A program made the translations under genes and the position numbers. A stretch of 56,241 bases of DNA from an uncultured Butyrivibrio sp. (lineage in GTDB: Bacteria > Bacillota > Clostridia > Lachnospirales > Lachnospiraceae). Positions within the stretch are counted from its first letter, which is position 1. Each line of letters begins with the position of its first letter. The DNA is taken from positions 1-56,241 of the forward strand of contig CAMVNV010000006.1 of NCBI GenBank assembly GCA_947168935.1, written 5' to 3'. Of this stretch, positions 43,715 to 52,319 are shown piece after piece. The notes below the pieces were generated by a model. It saw only the letters and a list, made by a program, of their open reading frames with translations, was not told where the DNA came from and ran no database searches.

Positions 43715-44575
43715 ATGAAGATTTTTAGAAAAGTAGCAATGGCGCTTGCAGTAGTATTCATTTGCTCCGGTTTCATGTCGATCACATCACATGCTGGTGA
43801 GTACATTTTGTTTGAAAATCCGGAAGGCTTTGGTTATTACTCCTATGCTGAAATGTATCCTGATCTGTATCAGGCTTATGGATATGACAAGGCTAAGCTT
43901 TGGTCCCATTATGTTAACAATGGATATGAAGAAGGCAGAATTGCCATGGTAGACAGAAGATCTATCCTTACAGTTGAAAATTTTGATGCTGCCCGCTATG
44001 CGAGTGAGAATCCGGACGTAGTAGCAGCTCTTGGAACAGACCCATATACACTTCTTATTCATTACAAGAATAATGGATACCTTGAAGGTCGTCAGGTTTA
44101 CTCTACAGATCCAAGGATTCAGGGCGTTCTTGATGCCTGCAATGTAGCTGACAACATTACAAACAGCTCTATGAGCGACATGCAGAAGGTCCTGGCGATT
44201 CATGACTGGATGTGTTACAATCTTACTTACGACTACACTTATTCTAAGTATAGCTATCTCAATGCAATATCTGAAGGAACCGCAGTATGCCAGGGATATG
44301 CAGAACTCTTCGACCTGTTCATGCATATTGTGGGAATAGAATCCAAAATTGTTACAGGATACGGCACAAACGGTATTCAGTCAGGCCTGCATGCCTGGAA
44401 TGAAGTTGTTATAGACGGAGTGGCTTATGCAATTGATGTCACATGGGATGATATGGGAGAATATGGCATCCCTGTCCGTTATAATTATTTCCTCATTTCC
44501 CCTGAGCAGATGTCTGCAGATCACTGGGAAGACAGCTATTATGTAGCCTACAAATATATTTTTATTCATCACTAA
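43715..44575 (+). CDS. secreted transglutaminase-like protein with YPD..HY..G repeats
   Basis: 286 residues. A cleavable signal peptide ends near SHAGE. Residues about 30-115 hold two copies of a short repeat: YAEMYPDLYQAYG followed by LWSHYVNNGYEEGR, and YASENPDVVAALG followed by LLIHYKNNGYLEGR. Residues about 125-286 are a transglutaminase-like domain with Cys in GTAVCQGYAELF, His in LHAWNEVVI and Asp in DVTWDDMG. Such exported proteins act as cysteine proteases or crosslinkers at the surface. AAAGGTGG precedes the ATG. The JetA gene begins 22 bases after its stop with no terminator between. Confidence 0.88.
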   Translation: MKIFRKVAMALAVVFICSGFMSITSHAGEYILFENPEGFGYYSYAEMYPDLYQAYGYDKAKLWSHYVNNGYEEGRIAMVDRRSILTVENFDAARYASENPDVVAALGTDPYTLLIHYKNNGYLEGRQVYSTDPRIQGVLDACNVADNITNSSMSDMQKVLAIHDWMCYNLTYDYTYSKYSYLNAISEGTAVCQGYAELFDLFMHIVGIESKIVTGYGTNGIQSGLHAWNEVVIDGVAYAIDVTWDDMGEYGIPVRYNYFLISPEQMSADHWEDSYYVAYKYIFIHH

Positions 44576-44596
44576 AATATACCTATGAGGTTTTGA

Positions 44597-46054
44597 ATGG
44601 ATTATAAAGGGTTATCGGGGGCATTCTTTGCAAATGTCCCTGGGGATTTTTTTAGTATATTATCATCACCTAACAGAGAGCTGTATCTTGCAGCTCTTTT
44701 TGTTGTGCGTGATGCCTTTGAAGATGAGCTTGTTATTGGCAAAAAAGAATTAAGAGAGCAGATACTTATATCTCTTGAAAACAGTATCGCCCAGGCTGAC
44801 CTTTCCGAAGATGTAGAAGAAGGGGAAGTTATTGATAAGGAGCTTCTTAAGTCACTTCCCGGTAAGGCATCTTTTCTTTTGGGAAAACTCATACACAAGG
44901 GATGGCTATGCGAAGAGGATTCCAAGCAGGGCTTTGAGCGCGACATAGTAATGCCTGATTATGCAACAGATATGCTTGAAGTTCTATATAGGCAGACACT
45001 GCCAAGAACGGAGCTTGCAGACAGCGACGTCTTTTCAACCTATGCGGTTTTAAGCATGGCAGATGAAGAGGATGAACCAAGGCGCGCCCGCACTATGTCA
45101 AGGGCACTTAAGGTTGCAGCAGAAAATGCCGGACAGCTTTCCAAGACCTTCAGGAATCTTTATTACTACATTGGTAAATACTATAAAGAGCATGCTGACG
45201 ATGAACAGGTTAGAGACATGCTTGAAAAGAGGTTTAAAGAAGGCGGCGAACAGAGCGTTATTGATGCCTATTATCACCCCCTTAAGACCAGTGATTCCAT
45301 AGCCCTTTACGGCGGCGATATCTTAAGATTTGTCAGGAATCTGGAAAAAGAGCCTGAGCTTATAAGGCAGATGGCGCAAAGCGATACTTCAGCCGAGATG
45401 GCAGGCCTTGATGAAGAAGAAAGAATCCTCGAAATAAGAAGACGTATTGATGTTATCTATAGGACTTTCTCTGAAGCAGATAACAAGATAGATATGATCA
45501 CAGACAGAAACGCTGATTATAACAGACGCTTCACTCAGGCTGTCATTCATAACCTTAGAAGTGACAATTCCATTGTAAGTAAGATCGTGCGTATCATGAA
45601 AGGCATGGAAGATAACAAGGCATATTCCATGAAGGTACAGTCCGGACTTAATGCAGTCAGGTCAACCTTTATTGATGAGAGATCGCTGCGAGCAGATACC
45701 TACAGACCTGAAAAAGAGACTGAGACCAAGATGCTTCTAAGACCTCATCATAAGAAGGATGAAGACAGGACCAGAGACTTCCTTAAAAAGAGTTTTGGCG
45801 GCTATACAATGGCTGATGCAAGAAGCTATGTCAAAGAGAAGATGCATGGCAGAAAGCGCATGGAGACAGGAGAGATCATTAAGGAGATGGATAAGTTTAC
45901 AGAGGATGACTATACACTTCTTATCATGGCTTCACTCTATGGCTTTTCCAATGGCGAGTACAGAGTACAAAAGTCAGGTCGACATATAAAGGCAGGTTCC
46001 TACAGCATACCTGATATGACTTTTACTATAAAAGAAAGCGGAGCTGATTCGTAA
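44597..46054 (+). CDS. jetA: JetA-family (DUF5716-like) subunit of a Wadjet/MksF-type SMC complex
   Basis: 485 residues. It resembles the JetA/MksF kleisin-type subunits annotated as 'Wadjet JetA': an N-terminal winged-helix-like part (NVPGDFFSILSSPNRELYLAALFVVRDAF) and long helices in the middle (EEERILEIRRRIDVIYRTFSEADNKIDMI, given as the region about 274-303). The C-terminal winged helix (EDDYTLLIMASLYGFS) follows. It bridges the SMC heads and recruits JetB. The next gene starts inside its stop codon (TAATG), as in other Jet operons. Confidence 0.85.
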   Translation: MDYKGLSGAFFANVPGDFFSILSSPNRELYLAALFVVRDAFEDELVIGKKELREQILISLENSIAQADLSEDVEEGEVIDKELLKSLPGKASFLLGKLIHKGWLCEEDSKQGFERDIVMPDYATDMLEVLYRQTLPRTELADSDVFSTYAVLSMADEEDEPRRARTMSRALKVAAENAGQLSKTFRNLYYYIGKYYKEHADDEQVRDMLEKRFKEGGEQSVIDAYYHPLKTSDSIALYGGDILRFVRNLEKEPELIRQMAQSDTSAEMAGLDEEERILEIRRRIDVIYRTFSEADNKIDMITDRNADYNRRFTQAVIHNLRSDNSIVSKIVRIMKGMEDNKAYSMKVQSGLNAVRSTFIDERSLRADTYRPEKETETKMLLRPHHKKDEDRTRDFLKKSFGGYTMADARSYVKEKMHGRKRMETGEIIKEMDKFTEDDYTLLIMASLYGFSNGEYRVQKSGRHIKAGSYSIPDMTFTIKESGADS

Positions 46055-46782
46055 TGAGTGACTATTTTGATAATAATGATACATATGATAATGATGGACA
46101 GATGGAGTTTGATGTGCCGGGCCAGCGCCTTGGATCAAGGGAAAGCGATTTTGAGGATAATGCAGATCGCACAGTAACAGGTCTTTATAACAGGCTTAGA
46201 AGAGCTGATCAGGAATACTTTAAAAGGGCAGTAAGACTTCTTTTATCAGGAACATATATTCTCCAGATGGACTATGATACTGAGACAGGACTTCTTTCAA
46301 GAAATGGTGACTATATTTTTATAGAGTCCAATTTCGATCTTCTGTATCTGTATTTTGAAATGGGCGGTTTTGAGCTTGTACATGACAAGGATAATGGCCT
46401 TTTTGCTCTTCAGAGTGAGTCAGACTTTGCAAGATTTCATTTTAATCTTAATACCACAAGGATAGCTCTTGCCCTTAGATGCATATATCAGAAAAAATAC
46501 AGTGATCCATCCACAGGAGATCAGATCACATCTGACGTTGGAGAAGTTGTTCAGTTCCTTAAGGACAATGTTAAGGTTGATATTACCTCCAACAAGCAGC
46601 AGATGGCTAATGATTTCAAGACATTTGTAAGCTTCCACATAATTGAAAAGGGTAAGGGCGAGTGGAGAGACCCTCAGACTATGTTCAGAATAACCCCTGC
46701 CATACTTCATCTTGTTTCAGCTGCTAAGGTGACAGAGCTCTTAGAGCTTAAGGATGAAATGGAAGAGCAACAGGAATTATGA
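46054..46782 (+). CDS. jetB: JetB/MksE-like subunit (DUF4194)
   Basis: 242 residues. A disordered acidic N-terminus (about 1-40) is followed by winged-helix-type domains: FKRAVRLLLSGTYILQMDYD, then SNFDLLYLYFEMGGFELVHD and IALALRCIYQKKY, and a late FVSFHIIEKGKGEWRD. The pattern and place in the operon match DUF4194/JetB, the KITE-like partner of JetA. The ATG overlaps the jetA stop. Confidence 0.83.
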   Translation: MSDYFDNNDTYDNDGQMEFDVPGQRLGSRESDFEDNADRTVTGLYNRLRRADQEYFKRAVRLLLSGTYILQMDYDTETGLLSRNGDYIFIESNFDLLYLYFEMGGFELVHDKDNGLFALQSESDFARFHFNLNTTRIALALRCIYQKKYSDPSTGDQITSDVGEVVQFLKDNVKVDITSNKQQMANDFKTFVSFHIIEKGKGEWRDPQTMFRITPAILHLVSAAKVTELLELKDEMEEQQEL

Positions 46783-46784
46783 TG

Positions 46785-46841
46785 AAAACTGTTCATATAT
46801 GATTAAGTAGTGTAGGAATGTTGCAAAACTGAACATATATG
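46785..46841 (+). repeat. pair of 17-bp direct repeats between jetB and jetC
   Basis: AAAACTGTTCATATATG (46785-46801) and AAAACTGAACATATATG (46825-46841) differ at two positions and start 40 bp apart. Each contains the palindrome CATATATG. They fill most of the 66-bp gap just ahead of jetC. Confidence 0.6.
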
Positions 46842-46848
46842 GAAAAAG

Positions 46849-49800
46849 ATGGGAGATTTTATTCAGATGATAAGACTTAATAAAGTTTATGTATATAACT
46901 GGGGTAAGTTCGACGAACCGACCCTCCTTCCAATTGGCGATGTAACTCTTTTGTCAGGAGCTAACCAGGCTGGTAAATCACAGATCATCGATGCAGTGAT
47001 GATGGTCCTTACAGGTAAGAAGAAGGGAATCTTCAATAAGGCTGCCGACAAGCATTCAGCAAGAAACGTAGAGAAGTACCTCTATGGTTACTGGGCTTCT
47101 AACAACCAGGAGAAGTTCCTTCGTCATGACGGCTTTTTTACAAGCTATGTTGTGCTTGAATTCTACAACGATGTTAAGGATACATATTTTTGCGACGGTT
47201 TTGTAGCTGACTGTCCTCAGGATCACACAAGACACACAGAGAGATGGATGTCTTTTTCCGGAAAAGGAATTCCTGAGAACCTTTTCGTGCTTGACGATAT
47301 GGCTCTTAATATCAGCGAGCTCAAGAGATTCCTTGGGACCTATGTAGGTGAAGAGAATTACCATTTCTATACAGATACTGAATATGGTAAATATATTATG
47401 GCAGCTTACGGCCAGATCAGAAGCGAGTATATCTCACTTCTTAAGGCTGCTGTATCCTGCAGTATTGGTGAGAACTTAAACATCGGAAGCTTTATTACCG
47501 ATTCCATATGTTCTGTTAATGAAAGTGTAGATCTTACTTCCATAAGAAGTACTATTCACGATTACTACGATCTTAGAGACAGAGCCCAGTCCAGCCGCAG
47601 AAAGCTCGAAAAGCTTGAGAAGATAAGACAGTCCTACGATGTCTATCACGAGGATGCTGTCCTTGTTAAGACGCTTGACTATGCCCTTCTTCGCGACGAG
47701 CAGAAGATCCTCGAAAATAGTATGGAGGCTTCTCAGAACCTTATTGAGCAGCTTTCCATGGATATAAATCAGGCCAAGGCCATGAATGAGACCAGGAAGG
47801 ATAAGCAGAAGCGCCTTCAGGAAAAGATCGGCCGCGTTCATGAAGAGCTTGGTAAGTCTGATACAGAGCAGATCAAGCAGGGACTTCAGAATGAAAGAAA
47901 TGCAGCTGATGAAAAAAGAAAAGGCTACCTTGATAACCTTGAAAGCGTTCATAAGACAATAAGGAGCCGTGCAGGAAGCTGGCTCATGCTTTTGATGGAA
48001 GCACAGAACGCCGGATTTACCTGTGATGATGAGTACAAGGAGCTTTTAGAAAAGGCTCAGAACATAGGAATTGAAGACCTTGCTTCATATCCTGAAGAAG
48101 AGGTTGATAATAAAATTGGAAATCTCTATCAGGAGCTTGCAGCATTCCATGCATCCTTAAAGACAAGAAGTCTTGAGATCGAAGCAGCTATCAAGGAGCA
48201 GGAAGAGAAGATAAGCGCCCTTCAAGGTAATCAGAAGCAGTATCCCAAAGAAACTCTTCGCCTTAAAGAGCTTTTGGAAAAAGAGCTTTCAAAGAAGTTT
48301 AAAAAGGAAGTTGAGATACCTATTTTTGCTGACCTTCTTGAAGTTCGTGATCCAAGCTGGCAGGCAGCAGTTGAAGGATATCTTGATAATCAGAGGTTCG
48401 ATCTTTTAGTTCCTGAAGAGTTTTATGATGAAGCTCTTAAGATATATAGAACTGCTAAAGACAGCCTCAGAGCTTATAAGTCAGGTCTTATTGATACAAG
48501 GAGAATAAGAGAAAGCTGGAAGGGAAGCGCTGAAGAAGGTTCACTTGCACAGGAACTTTTAACAGATAATGAAGATGCAAGGCTTTATGCTGACTACAAG
48601 CTTGGCTTTATCATCAAAGTAGATAACACAGAAGATCTTTATAAGCATAAATGTTCTATTACTAAAGACCTTCTTATATATAAGGGCTTTGTTACAAGAG
48701 GTAAGCAGGCAGGTCAGACCTTCTACATTGGTAAGAGTGCATTAGAGCAGCAGGAAAAAGAATGTAAGGAAGAGCTTGCAAAGCTTACTGAAGAGAAAGA
48801 TATTGTTGTTGCCAACATGTCTGTTACCAAGATGAACAGGGTAGAAAAGTGCCTTGTAGACAAAGACTTTTTTGACAATGCCGTAAGTCATGTTGAAGAT
48901 ATCGAGACTCTTGAAGCAAGGTCGCTTGATCTTCTTCGTCAGATTGGAAATGTTGATACAACACGTGATGAAGAGCTTCACAATGAGCTTAAGGGTCTTA
49001 CTGCAAGACTTGAAGAGATAACAGAAGAGATAAGAGTCAGCAGTATAGAATGCGGACGAGCTGAGAACAAGATAGAAAGCGAACAAAGAAAGATCGCTAT
49101 ATCCAAAGACGAGTTCACAGCTCTTGAAAGTAAAGCACTTGACGGCTCAAGATTTACTGCAGACTGGCGTATGAATGTGGGAGATCCATGGATCAGGGAG
49201 GATTCTGGTCAGAACAGACGAGGAAGCCTTAAGAAGATCCGTGATGCTCATACAAGAATGAGACAGGATGCTCTTGAAGCTCAGTCAAGGCACTTTACAT
49301 CTGTAAGAAGACTTAGAACTGCCTATAACCAGGAAGAAGTCGCTGGCTTTGATCCTGATAGAGAGTTCGATAACGAAGAGTACGATACAGAGTATAAGCG
49401 CCTTTCAGAAAGCGGCTTTACAACCTTTGAAGATGAGATTGAAAAGGCAGCTCAGAAGGCAACCAATGAGTTTAAGGTTGAGTTTATCGGTAAGCTCAAG
49501 TCCAATATCCAGAAGGCTCAGGAGCAGATCGATGCAGTTAATGAGGTGCTTTCATCCAAGTGGTTTGGTAATGTTAAGTACAAGCTCATTCATGAGAAGG
49601 CAAGAGGTTTTGAGCGCTTCTATGACATGTTCATGGATCCTAACCTTGTAAAGGTTGATCCTGACCTTCCGGGATATGGCGGAATATCTATTTTCTCAGG
49701 ATTCTTTGAAGAAGCTCATAAGGACGAACTTGATGAGCTCCTGCAACTTATTATGGATGAAAAGAACCTTACAACAGAGCAAAGACTTACAAGAGAAAAG

Positions 49801-50235
49801 AAACTTGAGATGTACACAGACTATAGAACCTATCTTCGTCTCGACCTTTGCTCAATAGATCACTCAGGCTCTAGTAAATATATGTCTGATGTAATCAGGG
49901 ATGAGTCAGGTTCTGGTATCCAGACACCATATTACATTGTAATGTTTGCAGCGATAGCTCAAAAAGTTCGTGCAGCCCAGGGTGAAAATACTCTTCGAGT
50001 AGTAATCCTTGATGAAGCCTTTAATAAGATGGATGAAAGTAAGATCGCAGCATCAATTGAACTTTTAAAGAGTTTTGACCTCCAGCCTATATTCTGCTGC
50101 GTACCTGAAAAGGTTAAGGTTATCGCTCCTAAAGCTGATATTACTAATATAGTAATGATGTATACTGATAAGAGTAGTTATGTTGAACATTTCCTTGATG
50201 GAGAAGCCCTCACACGTATCGCGGAAACTGCATAA
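46849..50235 (+). CDS. jetC: JetC/MksB-like SMC ATPase
   Basis: 1128 residues. Walker A GANQAGKS at 37-44. Long coiled coils (about 230-470 and 660-920) flank a hinge-like region (about 490-660: DPSWQAAVEGYLDNQRFDLL). A signature-like SGSGIQTPYYIVMF is followed by Walker B RVVILDEAFNKMDE with D1055 and E1056. This is the COG4913-type architecture of JetC/MksB, which extrudes DNA loops with JetA and JetB. ATG 46867 (MIRLNKVYVYNWG) is an equally good start with GGGAGA ten bases upstream. Confidence 0.88.
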   Translation: MGDFIQMIRLNKVYVYNWGKFDEPTLLPIGDVTLLSGANQAGKSQIIDAVMMVLTGKKKGIFNKAADKHSARNVEKYLYGYWASNNQEKFLRHDGFFTSYVVLEFYNDVKDTYFCDGFVADCPQDHTRHTERWMSFSGKGIPENLFVLDDMALNISELKRFLGTYVGEENYHFYTDTEYGKYIMAAYGQIRSEYISLLKAAVSCSIGENLNIGSFITDSICSVNESVDLTSIRSTIHDYYDLRDRAQSSRRKLEKLEKIRQSYDVYHEDAVLVKTLDYALLRDEQKILENSMEASQNLIEQLSMDINQAKAMNETRKDKQKRLQEKIGRVHEELGKSDTEQIKQGLQNERNAADEKRKGYLDNLESVHKTIRSRAGSWLMLLMEAQNAGFTCDDEYKELLEKAQNIGIEDLASYPEEEVDNKIGNLYQELAAFHASLKTRSLEIEAAIKEQEEKISALQGNQKQYPKETLRLKELLEKELSKKFKKEVEIPIFADLLEVRDPSWQAAVEGYLDNQRFDLLVPEEFYDEALKIYRTAKDSLRAYKSGLIDTRRIRESWKGSAEEGSLAQELLTDNEDARLYADYKLGFIIKVDNTEDLYKHKCSITKDLLIYKGFVTRGKQAGQTFYIGKSALEQQEKECKEELAKLTEEKDIVVANMSVTKMNRVEKCLVDKDFFDNAVSHVEDIETLEARSLDLLRQIGNVDTTRDEELHNELKGLTARLEEITEEIRVSSIECGRAENKIESEQRKIAISKDEFTALESKALDGSRFTADWRMNVGDPWIREDSGQNRRGSLKKIRDAHTRMRQDALEAQSRHFTSVRRLRTAYNQEEVAGFDPDREFDNEEYDTEYKRLSESGFTTFEDEIEKAAQKATNEFKVEFIGKLKSNIQKAQEQIDAVNEVLSSKWFGNVKYKLIHEKARGFERFYDMFMDPNLVKVDPDLPGYGGISIFSGFFEEAHKDELDELLQLIMDEKNLTTEQRLTREKKLEMYTDYRTYLRLDLCSIDHSGSSKYMSDVIRDESGSGIQTPYYIVMFAAIAQKVRAAQGENTLRVVILDEAFNKMDESKIAASIELLKSFDLQPIFCCVPEKVKVIAPKADITNIVMMYTDKSSYVEHFLDGEALTRIAETA

Positions 50236-50381
50236 GAACGTAAGTTTTCTTTATTTTAATCTTCTAAATTATTAATGATTTTGAACTAAAACATAAAGCC
50301 AAAACTGCCGATAAGTTATATGCATGTGAGATTGGCAAGAAGATTTTGTTTGGTGTAGTTGATCGTATTTAGGAGGTGGAT

Positions 50382-50654
50382 ATGACTAGAACAGAGGCGG
50401 TTGATAAGAACTTATCTCCAGAAGAAACCAAAGATGTCGTATCCAGAGGGCACGTTTACAATATGCCTTTTGAGGTAAACCAGTACGTATATATGATCAC
50501 TGGTGGAAGGGCTCTTAAGGTTGTTGTAACGGATATTGCAGTTGGTTCCATTCAGCTCAATGGACAGTGGTATACATGGGAAGAGATGGAAAGTAAGGGC
50601 GGCGTTTACGAAGCAGAATTTGACGCTCTTACAGCGATCGCTTCTATGATGTAG
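50382..50654 (+). CDS. small hypothetical protein after jetC
   Basis: 90 residues, acidic, no signal peptide or membrane segment. The middle is beta-rich (NQYVYMITGGRALKVVVTDI, then GSIQLNGQWYTWEEM), possibly a small barrel. AGGAGG five bases ahead fixes the ATG at 50382. It is 146 bases after jetC, in the same direction, and ends at its own terminator. It occupies the place where jetD is often found but is far too small and unlike a Toprim nuclease. Confidence 0.75.
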   Translation: MTRTEAVDKNLSPEETKDVVSRGHVYNMPFEVNQYVYMITGGRALKVVVTDIAVGSIQLNGQWYTWEEMESKGGVYEAEFDALTAIASMM

Positions 50655-50700
50655 CGAAGCTAAATGTATCTTGACTCGTATTTTACGTGGCTATATAATT

Positions 50701-50727
50701 AAAAGGCGCTGTGTTAGCGCCTTTTTT
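50701..50727 (+). terminator. terminator after the 90-residue gene
   Basis: AAAAGGCGCT-GTGTT-AGCGCCTTTTTT, a 10-bp hairpin with T-run, ending seven bases ahead of the tRNA gene. Confidence 0.9.
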
Positions 50728-50733
50728 CTATGT

Positions 50734-50819
50734 GGAGACGTATCAAAGTGGTCGTAATGAGGCGCACTCGAAATGCGTTTGTCCGCAAGGGCACGCGGGT
50801 TCGAATCCCGCCGTCTCCG
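50734..50819 (+). tRNA. tRNA-Ser (anticodon CGA)
   Basis: Acceptor arms GGAGACG (50734-50740) and CGTCTCC (50812-50818), a discriminator G, anticodon loop CTCGAAA with anticodon CGA, a long variable arm (GTCCGCAAGGGCAC region) typical of serine tRNA, and T-arm GCGGGTTCGAATCCCGC. It reads UCG. CCA is not encoded. Confidence 0.97.
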
Positions 50820-51120
50820 CTTTTAGTTATACACAAGAGAGTTTGCTTTTGGCAGGCTCTTTTTTTATACAATTGTTTCATTATATTACTTAAAAAACGC
50901 TTTTCTATAAATGCGCAAGCCACATTATTTCTTGATTGAACGTTCAATTAAAGATGTATATAAACGATATAATTATTTAAAAATCATCAGAAAATATGTC
51001 ACTGTTGAAGAAATATTAATGAATTGTTATTGAAGCGGTTAACGAAATATCATATAATAATTATCGCGGGTAGAGGAGTCCAACCACCTTTGTTTCAATT
51101 GTTTTTAAGGAGGTTACAGT
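50820..51120. other. 301-bp gap after the tRNA gene
   Basis: It holds a perfect 14-bp palindrome ATTGAACGTTCAAT (50935-50948), the promoter at 51030-51058 and a Shine-Dalgarno AAGGAGG at 51109-51115. A short A/T-rich stretch after the tRNA may end its transcript. Confidence 0.5.
51030..51058 (+). promoter_or_regulatory. promoter of the secreted repeat protein
   Basis: TTGAAG (51030-51035), 17-base spacer, TATAAT (51053-51058). Confidence 0.8.
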
Positions 51121-52005
51121 ATGTATTTTAGGACGAAGACTATCGTAAAAACTCTCACCGCGATTCTTATGGCTGTGATCTTAGCTGTTATTCCACCTTT
51201 TAGTGTAGATACAAATGCTAAGGGCTCAAAGAGTAGTACTGACTTTGAGGAATATACTGTAGTTGATAACGATGAGACAACTGTTAAGATTGTTGATATT
51301 GATGAGGATGGAGACTGGGGCTATACACTTAAGGTTTCTATTGAGAACAATTCTGAAGACATTACATATATGTATTCTGCAGAAAGTGCATCTCTCAATG
51401 GCGTATGCGTAACTCCATATTTATATACTGAAGTTAAACCTGGTAAAAAAACTAATGAAGACCTCGAATTCTATCTTACAGATGAAGAAGAAGAGCTTAT
51501 AGGCGAGATTACAGATATATTTATCGTAATGCATGCCTATGATTCAGACGACTGGTCTGCTGACGACATCTTCTACGAAGAGTTCCATATTTATCCAATG
51601 GGTGAAGAGAATGCTGAGATAGTTGAAAGAGAAGACGAAGATGAAGATATCATCCTTGCAGAAACTGATGATATCAGATTCGTACTCACAGGAACCGAGA
51701 TGGATGATTACTGGGGATATGAACTTAAAGTATATCTTCAGAATGATACAGATCAGAATGTAGTATTCACAATTGATGATGCTTCTGTCAATGGATACAT
51801 GATTGATTGCTACTGGGCTGAATGGCTTCTTCCTGGCACAGTTGCTCTGAGCGACATTGATTTCTATCCGGAAGATCTTGAAGATATCGATATTACAGAT
51901 GAAGACGAGATCGAAGAGATCGAGTTCACATTCCGCGTATATGATGCAGATGATTATTACGCAGATGATATCTATGAAGAAGTTATTACTATCGAGCTTA
52001 ACTGA
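51121..52005 (+). CDS. secreted acidic protein with two related domains
   Basis: 294 residues. A signal peptide (about 1-33, hydrophobic TLTAILMAVILAVIPPF) is followed by two repeats of about 110-120 residues. Repeat 1 has DWGYTLKVSIENNSED, SASLNGV, and DDWSADDIFYEE; repeat 2 has YWGYELKVYLQNDTDQ, DASVNGY and DDYYADDIYEE. The same pattern occurs in the lipoprotein at 42170. Both repeats are beta-rich and very acidic, consistent with calcium binding or an extracellular setting. No family recognised. Confidence 0.8.
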   Translation: MYFRTKTIVKTLTAILMAVILAVIPPFSVDTNAKGSKSSTDFEEYTVVDNDETTVKIVDIDEDGDWGYTLKVSIENNSEDITYMYSAESASLNGVCVTPYLYTEVKPGKKTNEDLEFYLTDEEEELIGEITDIFIVMHAYDSDDWSADDIFYEEFHIYPMGEENAEIVEREDEDEDIILAETDDIRFVLTGTEMDDYWGYELKVYLQNDTDQNVVFTIDDASVNGYMIDCYWAEWLLPGTVALSDIDFYPEDLEDIDITDEDEIEEIEFTFRVYDADDYYADDIYEEVITIELN

Positions 52006-52112
52006 TAAGCTCATCTTATAAGAGAAGGATCTTAATGCAACACTACTATGGATGGGGATAAAAAGTAAGTTATCCGTATTGGTTGCGGACAAAATATATT
52101 AGTAGTAAAAAG

Positions 52113-52176
52113 AAAATCCGGTATTATATATAGTCTTCGGGAAGTACCCAAGGATTATAATAATACCGGATTTTCG
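52113..52176 (+). terminator. terminator of the secreted protein gene
   Basis: 15-bp arms AAAATCCGGTATTAT (52113-52127) and ATAATACCGGATTTT (52160-52174) around a 32-base loop. The 3' arm itself ends in TTTT. Confidence 0.7.
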
Positions 52177-52198
52177 CTTGATTTGATTATGTTTTGCG

Positions 52199-52264
52199 AT
52201 TCATCGATTTAGTTCTACGGATGTTAAAACATTGAAGATGCATTCATCGATTCAGTTCTACGGA
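52199..52264. repeat. two 23-bp direct repeats downstream of amt
   Basis: Segments 52199-52221 and 52242-52264 agree in 22 of 23 positions (core ATTCATCGATT.AGTTCTACG), with a 43-bp period. Two hairpins follow: GGACATGAAAA/TTTTCATGTCC (52262-52293) and GAGATAAATA/TATTTATCTC (52295-52321). The last one overlaps the amt stop codon. Confidence 0.6.
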
Positions 52265-52319
52265 CATGAAAAATGTTTACAATTTTCATGTCCAGAGATA
52301 AATATCTCTGATATTTATC

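Noticed and set aside
43787-44326. Minus-strand open frame of 179 codons inside the transglutaminase-like gene
   Set aside because: It has no recognisable motif, no ribosome site and lies wholly antisense to a gene with a clear signal peptide and catalytic triad.
36481-50235. A complete four-gene Wadjet system
   Set aside because: I looked for a JetD-type gene on both sides of jetABC. The Lon-like ATPase, the lipoprotein and the 90-residue protein show no Toprim or DUF2220 features.
50734-50819. tRNA-Ser as an attachment site for a mobile island carrying jetABC
   Set aside because: No integrase gene and no repeat of the tRNA 3' end were seen in the window, and codon use in jetABC looks like that of the neighbours.
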